A DNA stretch of 55,132 nt, from the NCBI GenBank assembly GCA_002707785.1, contig PANW01000052.1:15872-71003 (forward strand). The letters are read 5' to 3'. The position numbers and the translations under genes were made by a program. Of this stretch, positions 42,702-49,980 are shown piece after piece (positions within the stretch are counted from its first letter, which is position 1; the number at the start of each line of letters is the position of its first letter). The notes beneath the pieces were generated by a model, which saw only the letters and a list, made by a program, of their open reading frames with translations, searched no databases and had not been told where the DNA came from. This DNA comes from Cellvibrionaceae bacterium. GTDB lineage: Bacteria; Pseudomonadota; Gammaproteobacteria; Pseudomonadales; Cellvibrionaceae.

Positions 42702-44204
42702 TTAGTACTCCGCCTGAATGTAATGACTCCAGTCTTTCGGCGCGCGCCAACCCGGTGGAGGCACCAGTGAATTTCTAACGGGGTTGGCGGGTGATTGGGC
42801 TCGCCACCGGTCGAGTTCTTGCGCCAATTGCGAGACCACATCAGGGTATTGAGCAGCGAGATCATGTTGCTCGTAGGGATCGTCACTGATCCGAAAGAGT
42901 TGATTGATCAAAGTCATTTGAGTTTGTTGTTGATTAATGATTTGCACCAGTTTCCATGTGTCGTTGAACACCGTTAGATTGAAATAATCTCGCTGAGGAA
43001 TTTCGGATACAAAATGCACATAGTCGACGCGGGCAATGGGTTGATTGTTTTTCAGAGCCTCTGAAAAATCCCTCCCGTCTAGTGGGTTTGTGTTGGCAGT
43101 GGAAATATCGGCGGCCGCCGCGAGTGTTGGGAACACATCCATCATGGTCATAATGGAGTTGTATTGGCTTCCGGCTGGCAACGCCGCTGGCCATCGAATA
43201 GCAGCAACTACACGAATCCCACCTTCATACGTGTCGCCCTTCCCGCCTCGCAATGGGTAGTTATCCGCACCACCGACACTGTAAGCGGCACCGCCGTTAT
43301 CACTCATAAATAGAACGAGGGTGTTGTCGCTAATTCCCTGTGCGTCAAGGCTGTCTAGAATTCTCCCAATAGCTTGATCCATTCCATCGACCACCGCGGC
43401 ATAGGCAGGGCGAGCGGAGGGTTGTAGCAACCACTTTGAAAGCGTGCGGGTATTATCTGTATCCGCACTGCGAGCGGGTTTCAAGTCAGTGTTAATGTCC
43501 TGATATTTGTCGAGAAGCTCTTGTGGGGCTTGTAGCGGGGTGTGTGGTGCGATGAAAGGCACATACAAAAAGAAAGGTTTGCTTGTATCTCGCCGCTCAA
43601 TAAAGCGAATGGCTTCGTCGGCCAGCATAAAGGTTTCATAGGCGTCAGGGGCGGGTTCAACGGTGACGCCATTGCGTTGCAGATCTTTGCCTCCTTGGCG
43701 CAAAAACGGCGGAAAGTAATTGACCTCTGAATGCAGATGACCAAAGAAGTGATCGAAGCCGCGCTGGTTAGGGTGATGCTCGGGTTGGCTATGGCCCAGA
43801 TGCCATTTTCCAACAATAGCTGTCTGGTAGCCCGCCTGCTGAAAACTCTCGGGCATAAAGTGCTCAGAACCACTGACGCCATGGTTATTCCACGGCATAA
43901 CCACACCGTAGGCGGTACCCAGCTTCATTGGGTCTCGTCCGGTTAGCAGAGCCGATCGCGACGGCGAACAGATGGGGGTTGCGTAAAAACGATCAAGCTG
44001 CATGCCCTCGCGGGCGATACGATCCAATGCCGGCGTATCAATTTCGGTGTTGCCGTGAAACCCAACATCGGACCATCCCAAGTCATCCGCCAATAAAATC
44101 ACAATGTTCGGTCGTTGGTTGTTGTTGGCCTGCGAGGCGCAAGAGAACAATGTGAAGAAAAACAGTATCCCAAGCGTGCGGCGAGGCATGAATGTGGAGG
44201 GCAT
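42702..44204 (-). CDS. Exported S1-family sulfatase (Cys type)
   Basis: 500 residues. Hydrolyses sulfate esters. A signal peptide runs to about residue 26 (TLGILFFFTLFSCASQA). Active-site parts: NIVILLADDLGWSDVGF (metal Asp40-Asp41), ICSPSRSALLTGR with Cys79 to be oxidised to formylglycine, VGKWHLGHSQ, and LFMSDNGGA. It therefore needs a formylglycine-generating enzyme or anaerobic maturase, which the window does not contain. The substrate cannot be told from sequence, but the neighbours are steroid-type genes. The VOC gene precedes it by 20 bp and the pseudo-sulfatase follows after 2 bp, so the three form one operon. Confidence 0.93.
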   Translation of the reverse strand: MPSTFMPRRTLGILFFFTLFSCASQANNNQRPNIVILLADDLGWSDVGFHGNTEIDTPALDRIAREGMQLDRFYATPICSPSRSALLTGRDPMKLGTAYGVVMPWNNHGVSGSEHFMPESFQQAGYQTAIVGKWHLGHSQPEHHPNQRGFDHFFGHLHSEVNYFPPFLRQGGKDLQRNGVTVEPAPDAYETFMLADEAIRFIERRDTSKPFFLYVPFIAPHTPLQAPQELLDKYQDINTDLKPARSADTDNTRTLSKWLLQPSARPAYAAVVDGMDQAIGRILDSLDAQGISDNTLVLFMSDNGGAAYSVGGADNYPLRGGKGDTYEGGIRVVAAIRWPAALPAGSQYNSIMTMMDVFPTLAAAADISTANTNPLDGRDFSEALKNNQPIARVDYVHFVSEIPQRDYFNLTVFNDTWKLVQIINQQQTQMTLINQLFRISDDPYEQHDLAAQYPDVVSQLAQELDRWRAQSPANPVRNSLVPPPGWRAPKDWSHYIQAEY

Positions 44205-44224
44205 AGGATTCTCTTTTCTTAGTT

Positions 44225-44764
44225 TTAAAGCATGTCGATGATACGAATGGGATCGTCTTTTCCATCCCAGTTGATTGTCTGCTGCTCGAAGTAGGCGAAA
44301 CCATCGAGTAGCGTTTGATCCACTTCCAACAGCTCGACGACTGTTTTTCCCAATGTTGGATGAGAAAAATACAGGGCTTGCGAACCTGTAGGCGTCACCA
44401 TTTTTCCGGCAGGTTTAAGGCCCAAGTTGATGGCTTGCGTTTTTGCTTGTGCAATATCTTTACAGAAAAAGGCGAGCTGTTGTTGCATTAGGTTGTCTTC
44501 CGTATCGTAAAAGAAACGGTAGGGCGAGGGCGTATCATCAGTTTGATGAATCAGTTCAATCTGCACGCCATTTTGATAGGCGAGACCGACATCAAGGCGG
44601 ATATCATTGCTTTGGTTCTCAAACTCACTTCGCAACATGACGTTGCGATAGCCAAACCATGGCCCAACACCTAGCTTCTCAAGCCAGAAATCAATGGCAG
44701 TATCGAGGTCCTTGACGAGATAGCCGTGTTGACGAATGGGACCAAAGGTTTGAATCAAAGACAT
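44225..44764 (-). CDS. VOC-superfamily (glyoxalase-like) protein, first copy
   Basis: 179 residues. Single glyoxalase/bleomycin-resistance fold of the Glyoxalase_4 type: FGPIRQHGYLVKDLDTAIDFWLEKLGVGPWFGY at the N-terminus (shown as residues 8-40 by position only), VQIELIHQTDDTPSPYRFF, and KTVVELLEVD at the end. The expected His of the second half is Gln here (QQLAFF), so a metal site is doubtful. Similar VOC genes often accompany steroid and aromatic catabolic genes, sometimes as epimerases or hydratases of unknown substrate. It heads the leftward operon with the two sulfatase genes. Confidence 0.8.
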   Translation of the reverse strand: MSLIQTFGPIRQHGYLVKDLDTAIDFWLEKLGVGPWFGYRNVMLRSEFENQSNDIRLDVGLAYQNGVQIELIHQTDDTPSPYRFFYDTEDNLMQQQLAFFCKDIAQAKTQAINLGLKPAGKMVTPTGSQALYFSHPTLGKTVVELLEVDQTLLDGFAYFEQQTINWDGKDDPIRIIDML

Positions 44765-45006
44765 AATCGACTACCAAGTGGTTGAACTAAGATTGCGTAC
44801 AGCGAGGAGGAGCAAGAAAGAATAACAGCCCCCTGAAACGGATTGTTCAGGCTGATGACAAATCCGCCATCGTGAGGAGCTGTTAGGCGACGCAGCGATC
44901 TCTTCTGCTGGGTGTTTTATCAATCAATGACCCGATAGAGATTGTTTCGCTGCGTACGCAATGATGTATTTTTCTGACCTTGTCAGCGCTTTAAAAAGGC
45001 CAGTGG
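44765..45006. promoter_or_regulatory. Control region of the VOC-sulfatase operon, with palindromic half-sites
   Basis: Non-coding. ATTGCGTAC (44792-44800) lies 28 bp upstream of the VOC start. GTACGCAAT (44954-44962), its reverse complement, lies 162 bp further away and is embedded in the perfect 10-bp palindrome TGCGTACGCA (44951-44960). TCGCTG/CAGCGA extends the pairing on the inner side. Both resemble the ATTGCATAAC repeats at the tetR promoter. They are candidate operators; the core promoter itself was not convincingly seen. Confidence 0.45.
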
Positions 45007-46065
45007 CTAAGCTTCGGCAACATCTGCGCTGTTCGTTTTAAGGCCGTATACCTTCCGCTCTTTGAGAGACTCAGGTACTTGCGCGCGATCGACATAAAAC
45101 TGCGCATACCAACGACGCAAGCGGTGGATCGGGCCGTCGCCATCGCAGAGTACGGGGTTATCCACACGAACTTTTGTGTGCCAAATATCAACATCTTGAA
45201 AGAACGCCGTTTGATTTTGTTTGACGTATTCTTGCACCATGGCCGCATTTTGCTCTTCAGTGAGATTCGGATTTTTCTTAACCATTACGCCAAAACGCAG
45301 ATCGAAACTTTCGGTGGTAATAGGGATGTGGGAAACCAATAATCGAGACTCTACGTCCTGGCCGTTGATCTGGCCTTTCATATAAGTATTCATGTAAGCA
45401 GGGCCCGTGTAGGTAGCACGACTAAAGAGCTCGCCGTCTTCAGCCAGTAGCTCTGAACTGCTCCACAGTTCCTGTGTGTAGGTGACGCCTTCGACAATGT
45501 TCTGGAACTTTGTGATTGGTGCTCCGTGAACTGGACCAAAGTGTGCGGAGTCAGCCATGTTGTCGACCAACTCACGGCAGTTGGAATGAATGGGAATAAT
45601 TTCAACCGTCCAGTCGGTCCACTCGTCCGAGTAGCAGTCATCAATGCGCGGAGGCATTTCTTCGGACAGTGGTTCGGTGCCCTCAGGGTCGTACCACACA
45701 AACAACAGCTGATTCTGTTCCATGGTTTGATAAGAGTGAATGCAAGCCTTAGCAGGAATTTTCTCCGCGTATGGAATGTCATCGCAGACACCGTCGGAGC
45801 CCCAACTCCACTGGTGAAATGGACAGCGAATGGAATTGCCCTCCACTTTGCCAAGACTTAAGTCAGCTCCCATGTGCGGACAATAGGCATCGAGAATATG
45901 TACCTTGCCATCTTCTCCACGATAAGCCACCAGCTTGGTGCCAAAATACTCCAGCCGAGTTGGCTTGTTCGTATAGTCATGTGCTAGACCAAGGCAGTGC
46001 CAGCCACGGGCATAGCGCTCTTCGATAACCTCGGCTTGGATAATGTGGGGAACAGGCTTAGTCAT
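45007..46065 (-). CDS. Rieske non-heme iron oxygenase, KshA-like
   Basis: 352 residues. Oxygenase component that hydroxylates a polycyclic substrate, resembling 3-ketosteroid 9-alpha-hydroxylase KshA (and, more distantly, the DAF-36/Neverland sterol 7-desaturases). Rieske centre: CPHMGADLS (Cys62, His64) and CPFHQWSWGSDGVC (Cys81, His84). Mononuclear iron site: NCRELVDNMADSAHFGPVHG with Asp172, His175, His180; KshA has the same spacing. ITKFQNIVEG just after it is also KshA-like. ATG 46065 follows GAGG; the longer frame from 46131 is less likely. No reductase (KshB type) is in the window. It lies 137 bp downstream of tetR, same strand. Confidence 0.85.
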   Translation of the reverse strand: MTKPVPHIIQAEVIEERYARGWHCLGLAHDYTNKPTRLEYFGTKLVAYRGEDGKVHILDAYCPHMGADLSLGKVEGNSIRCPFHQWSWGSDGVCDDIPYAEKIPAKACIHSYQTMEQNQLLFVWYDPEGTEPLSEEMPPRIDDCYSDEWTDWTVEIIPIHSNCRELVDNMADSAHFGPVHGAPITKFQNIVEGVTYTQELWSSSELLAEDGELFSRATYTGPAYMNTYMKGQINGQDVESRLLVSHIPITTESFDLRFGVMVKKNPNLTEEQNAAMVQEYVKQNQTAFFQDVDIWHTKVRVDNPVLCDGDGPIHRLRRWYAQFYVDRAQVPESLKERKVYGLKTNSADVAEA

Positions 46066-46143
46066 TATACGTCCTCGTACATGAGTGATAGGGTAGCGTT
46101 TCGGAAACAAGGTGCTTCTCGCAAGTCTCAAATACAGCTCGCG

Positions 46144-46158
46144 AGGTGTTATTCACCT
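46144..46158. repeat. Small palindrome upstream of the Rieske gene
   Basis: AGGTG, five bases (TTATT), CACCT. It sits 79 bp upstream of the Rieske start codon, in the gap between tetR and the oxygenase gene. It may be an operator for this gene; evidence is weak. Confidence 0.3.
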
Positions 46159-46202
46159 AATTGTCATTGTTGTTGATCATCATAGATTTCTTAGTGAATC
46201 CA

Positions 46203-46838
46203 TCAATGTCCATATGGACTATCAGGTTTTTCCTCTACGACAAAGATACCTTCCAGTGCATTCAACAGTTGGCGTATGAGTCGTTCGGTTTCTTTCTTGG
46301 CATCCTCAATGTCATCCGATTCGCCAATCATCAGTGCAGCTTCGGCAAAGGCAGTAATGACCATGCGACTCAAAAGCTGTTGCCGGAAAGGGCTCTGATT
46401 GTTGGGTTGCGATGTGAAAAGCTGCCTTACATGTGCCGACACTGTGCTGTTTATCCAGCGTTCTCTGCCGAGGACATTGGGGCCATCAATGAGCAAAATC
46501 TGTCGAAATTCATCGTCATCACATAAGGCCAGAAAGCTCTTCCAGTTATCAAACAGATGCGACAAATCTCGTTGGTCAGGCTCAATACTCGCTAGCACCC
46601 GTTCCGACATAGCGTCGTTTACAGCTGAAAACAACCCTATTTTATTGTTGAAATAGTGATAGATAGGGCGTGTGGTTAACTGTGCTTTTTGGGCAGTCTG
46701 CTCCAGAGATGTTTCATAGTAACCCTGTTCGCCAAACAATTTTGTAGCGGCAAGTAGCAAGTTCTCCCGACTAGTCTCACGTCGCAGAGCTTGGGTTTTA
46801 CGAGCTTTTCCACGAGATGTCGATGTAGGTTTGGACAT
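46203..46838 (-). CDS. TetR/AcrR-family repressor
   Basis: 211 residues. An N-terminal helix-turn-helix (LLLAATKLFGEQGYYETSLEQTAQKAQL then the recognition helix TTRPIYHYFNNKIGLF, about residues 25-70) is typical of TetR proteins. The C-terminal ligand-binding domain is helical. The first 24 residues are basic (KPTSTSRGKARKTQALRRE), an extension not always present. It is divergent from the OYE gene and probably controls that promoter, its own, and possibly the whole cluster by releasing DNA when a pathway intermediate binds. Confidence 0.9.
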   Translation of the reverse strand: MSKPTSTSRGKARKTQALRRETSRENLLLAATKLFGEQGYYETSLEQTAQKAQLTTRPIYHYFNNKIGLFSAVNDAMSERVLASIEPDQRDLSHLFDNWKSFLALCDDDEFRQILLIDGPNVLGRERWINSTVSAHVRQLFTSQPNNQSPFRQQLLSRMVITAFAEAALMIGESDDIEDAKKETERLIRQLLNALEGIFVVEEKPDSPYGH

Positions 46839-46855
46839 CTTTACTTCCTCTAATA

Positions 46856-46905
46856 TTGACTTGTGTAATTCTATTGCATAACTTGTGTGGCGTTATTGCA
46901 TAACT
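46856..46905 (+). promoter_or_regulatory. Promoter of the OYE operon with tandem TetR-type operators
   Basis: TTGACT (46856-46861), 17-bp spacer, TAACTT (46879-46884): a good sigma-70-type promoter facing the OYE gene. The exact 11-bp direct repeat ATTGCATAACT occurs at 46873-46883, overlapping the -10 box, and at 46895-46905, over the expected start point; the start-to-start distance is 22 bp, two helical turns. The second copy lies within the palindrome GTTAT-TGC-ATAAC (46892-46904). Protein bound here would block the promoter. Confidence 0.7.
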
Positions 46906-47091
46906 GTATTCGGCAATTAGAGTTGTCTATAAGCCACTAAAGAAGTTATCAAACAAGTTACCAAAGAAGCTGAATAGTTCGTTGCGATAGGGTGATTTGT
47001 CGCGATAGAAAGCCAATCGCTCGTAGCCCTAAGGATGGTTTTACCCGCAGTGTATTTGCGGCCAAAAGATTGCAATGAAGGTCCAATAACA

Positions 47092-48333
47092 ATGAATAAG
47101 TACTTACAGAAGGCGTTGGAACCTGCGCAAATGGGTTCTCTTACGTTGCGTAATCGCATCGTTAAGGCGGCTACTTATGAAGGTAAGACCCCAGGCGGTG
47201 CGCCGGGACAAACGCTATTGGATTTTCATCAAGAGATCTGCGACGGCGGTGTCGGTATGACCACCATTGGTTATTGCACCACCGAAGCTGATGGTCGTAT
47301 TAACGAAGATATGATGTATCTGGGCGACTATGCTCGCGATACTCTGCAATCGATGGTTGCAACCTTGAAGAAGACTGGTGCGAGGGTGTCAGGGCAAATG
47401 ACACACTGCGGTCATTTCTCGAAGAACACACAATTACAAAGGCTCAAACGACCGAAAGGGCCGAGTGCTCAATTTAATGCGCTGGGTTCTTCAGTTGGAA
47501 TGTTCTGGACGGACGCCATGACTGAAAAGGATATCAACTATCTGGTGGATACTTACTATGACGCGGCACTCTACATGAAGGACGTGGGTTTTGATGCGGC
47601 TGAAATTCACTTCAGTCACGGTTATGGTTTGAGTCAATTTATCAGTCCTAAGACAAATCGGCGCAATGATCGCTATGGGGGTTCTCTTGAAAATCGTATG
47701 CGCTTGCCATTGATGGTCTTGGATGCGGTACGCAGGGCAGTGGGTGATGAGTTTCCGATTCTTGGGAAAATGGGATTAACCGATGCTGTCAAAGGTGGCT
47801 TAACCGAAGATGAAGCCGTAGGTGTGGCTCAGTTGCTCGACGGAGCAGGTATTGATGCCTTGATTACCAGTGGCGGAACCAGCAGCTACAACGTCATGCA
47901 TATGTTTCGCGGTGAGTCGATCGCTAATGGCATTGCCGACATGCAATCCAATGCCTTCACTCGAGGGCTGTTCAAGGCACTCGGCCCCTTTATCTTCAAA
48001 AACTATCCCTACAAGGAATTGTACTTTCTCGATGGCTGCAAGCGTGTAAGAGATGCTGTAAAGCAGGCCAAAATGGTCTACATCGGCGGATGCCACACCG
48101 CAGAAAGTTTGCAAACGGTTATGGCTGAAGGTATCGATTTCGTGCAGCTGGGTAGACCACTTATTCGCGATCCACAGTTGGTCAACCGTCTTAAAGACAA
48201 AGGTGAGCGTTATCGCAATGGTTGTACTGAGTGCAATTTGTGCGTGACGACCATTGAAGCTCCAGGCGGGATTCGTTGTCACTTGAGAGAAGCGGAACAA
48301 TCTCAAGGGGGGGGACGCGATGAGCCTCGCTGA
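47092..48333 (+). CDS. Old-Yellow-Enzyme-family NADH:flavin oxidoreductase with C-terminal Cys motif
   Basis: 413 residues. FMN-binding TIM-barrel reductase that reduces activated C=C bonds; relatives act on enoyl-CoA, ring enones and steroids. Key blocks: LRNRIVKAATYEG, HCGHFS, AEIHFSHGYGLSQFISP, NRRNDRYGGSLENRMR and VQLGRPLIRDP. The C-terminus adds Cys378-x2-Cys381-x2-Cys384-x11-Cys396, the spacing style of the iron-sulfur site in 2,4-dienoyl-CoA reductase and trimethylamine dehydrogenase, but the NAD/FAD domain those enzymes carry after it is missing. ATG 47092 is chosen; an upstream in-frame start at 47035 gives no OYE-like residues. The last 14 bp overlap the VOC gene. Confidence 0.85.
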   Translation: MNKYLQKALEPAQMGSLTLRNRIVKAATYEGKTPGGAPGQTLLDFHQEICDGGVGMTTIGYCTTEADGRINEDMMYLGDYARDTLQSMVATLKKTGARVSGQMTHCGHFSKNTQLQRLKRPKGPSAQFNALGSSVGMFWTDAMTEKDINYLVDTYYDAALYMKDVGFDAAEIHFSHGYGLSQFISPKTNRRNDRYGGSLENRMRLPLMVLDAVRRAVGDEFPILGKMGLTDAVKGGLTEDEAVGVAQLLDGAGIDALITSGGTSSYNVMHMFRGESIANGIADMQSNAFTRGLFKALGPFIFKNYPYKELYFLDGCKRVRDAVKQAKMVYIGGCHTAESLQTVMAEGIDFVQLGRPLIRDPQLVNRLKDKGERYRNGCTECNLCVTTIEAPGGIRCHLREAEQSQGGGRDEPR

Positions 48334-49012
48334 TATTCGTGTTCCAACCATAGCACCTGAATTGGGTTGTATTCGCCAAGTGGCTTACATCGTCAAAGAC
48401 ATCGATGTGGCAATGAAGGAATGGCAAGTCGAGCGAGGAGTTAAAGGGTTTGTTGTGGCGCGGGACGCTCAGCCTTTGAGTAATGCTAGTTACCGCGGGA
48501 AAAAGAAACACTCGGTCATTATCGATTTGGCGTTTGGCTACCTAGATGATCTTCAGGTGGAGTTGATTGAGCTAAAAGACGATACCCCTTCTATGTACAA
48601 AGAGGCGCTAGATCGCAATCAAGTGGATTTGCAGCACTATGCAGTGGTCGTCGAGGATTTTGATGGCGCCTATCAGTTCGCTCGGGATAAAGGCTTCGAA
48701 ACCATTGTCGATAGCGGCGTGAAAGGTATTGCCAGAATGTCCTACATCGAAGCCACTGATTTTGAGAAGAATGTTTTTGATGAAGATGAAAAGACGTTTA
48801 TGACGACGCCTGAAGGACACGGGATTATCTTAGAAGTAATTGAGTGGAATGGTATGACCAAACCTTACTTCGATACCATTCAACAGATGGTGGATGCGCT
48901 GCCAGAGGGGCAGCTCTATCGAGAGTTTTCTCTCAGCAGTACTACGCCAATCGGTGAGCTTGCCAAAATACTCCCCGGATTTATTTGGAAAGCAATAACT
49001 CGAAAGCTTTAG
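48320..49012 (+). CDS. VOC-superfamily protein, second and longer copy
   Basis: 230 residues. Glyoxalase_4-type fold: CIRQVAYIVKDIDVAMKEW at residue about 16, LQVELIELKDDTPSMYKEAL, LQHYAVVVEDFDGAYQFARDKGFE with His in the second half, and GHGIILEVIEW. The C-terminal about 55 residues (TKPYFDTIQQMVDALPEGQLYREFSLSSTTPIGELAKILPGFIWKAI by position only) extend beyond the fold and are not typical. The gene overlaps the OYE gene by 14 bp and the SDR gene follows after 37 bp. Its role in the pathway is unknown. Confidence 0.8.
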   Translation: MSLADIRVPTIAPELGCIRQVAYIVKDIDVAMKEWQVERGVKGFVVARDAQPLSNASYRGKKKHSVIIDLAFGYLDDLQVELIELKDDTPSMYKEALDRNQVDLQHYAVVVEDFDGAYQFARDKGFETIVDSGVKGIARMSYIEATDFEKNVFDEDEKTFMTTPEGHGIILEVIEWNGMTKPYFDTIQQMVDALPEGQLYREFSLSSTTPIGELAKILPGFIWKAITRKL

Positions 49013-49049
49013 CCGATTCTTGATAAGACACTAAAAAGAGACAATAACG

Positions 49050-49880
49050 ATGAAAATACAAGCGGGACAGGTCGCCGTAATTACCGGCGCTGGCGGTGGT
49101 ATTGGTAAGCAGTTGGCAGCGCAATTGGCCCACCGAGGTGTCAATCTTGCCTTGGTCGATATTAATCCGGATGCCTTGGAAGCCACCCAGCAATCACTGT
49201 CGAATAGTTCCGTGAGGATCACCTTACACGCGCTCAATATTGGTGATTGTGAAGGCATGAAAGCTCTCGCCGATGATGTTGTTGAGGCCCACGGCGGAGT
49301 AAATATTCTTATCAATAATGCGGGTATCACCATCCAAAAGAGTTTCGAAACACATTCGATCGAAGATTGGCGGCGAGTGATGGACGTCAATTGGTGGGGG
49401 GTTATCTACGCCTGTAAGTTCTTTTTGCCTGCTTTGAAGGCCGCGGGTAAGAAGGATGGGGCTCACATTATTAATTTGTCTAGCATGGCGGCGTTTGTTG
49501 GTTTGCCTGAGCAGGCTTCCTATTGTACAACAAAGTCCGCGGTACAAGTGTTGAGTGAGACGCTGTGGTCGGAGTTTAATGACGACAATATTGGTGTGAC
49601 TGCTGTACATCCAGGATGTGTTAAAACCGATATGATCAAAGCAACCATGAACGAGTCTGACAATGTCGAGTTGGCTGAGCGTCACTACAATATGGTGCAG
49701 CGTGTTGGTGTGTCTGCGGAGTATGCCGCCGCTCGTATGCTTAAGGCGATAGAAAAGAACAGCATTCGGATTCGTATTGGTAAGGATTCCATTATGCTTG
49801 ATCTGATTAAACGATTGTTGCCAAAAGGTATTCTAAAACCGATGGTCAAGGTTCATCGTCAATCGCTAACAACGCCTTAG
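49050..49880 (+). CDS. Short-chain dehydrogenase/reductase (first)
   Basis: 276 residues. Classical SDR: cofactor motif TGAGGGIG (residues 12-19), NNAG at about 90, catalytic Ser144 (in NLSSMAAF), Tyr158 and Lys162 in ASYCTTKSAVQVL. The end (IRIGKDSIMLDLIKRLLP) matches the acetoin-reductase-like SDR group. The reaction is NAD(P)-dependent oxidation or reduction of a hydroxyl group; a steroid hydroxyl is plausible from the neighbours only. It lies in the rightward operon between VOC and sulfatase genes. Confidence 0.88.
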   Translation: MKIQAGQVAVITGAGGGIGKQLAAQLAHRGVNLALVDINPDALEATQQSLSNSSVRITLHALNIGDCEGMKALADDVVEAHGGVNILINNAGITIQKSFETHSIEDWRRVMDVNWWGVIYACKFFLPALKAAGKKDGAHIINLSSMAAFVGLPEQASYCTTKSAVQVLSETLWSEFNDDNIGVTAVHPGCVKTDMIKATMNESDNVELAERHYNMVQRVGVSAEYAAARMLKAIEKNSIRIRIGKDSIMLDLIKRLLPKGILKPMVKVHRQSLTTP

Positions 49881-49980
49881 TCCCCCGCGCACGATCGAAA
49901 TCTTGTGCTTTCAGGTTGATGAATGACTCGACAATAATGCCGTTGGCACTAGTTCGGTATTACTGGTTGGAACAATCGCT

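Noticed and set aside
46839-47091. A KstR-type operator (TnnAACnnGTTnnA)
   Set aside because: I searched the regulator gap and found only the ATTGCATAACT repeats. The actinobacterial KstR motif is not present.
44225-49012. VOC proteins as extradiol ring-cleavage dioxygenases (HsaC/TesB type)
   Set aside because: Both are too short (179 and 230 against about 290-300 residues) and lack the His-His-Glu triad with the spacing of those enzymes.
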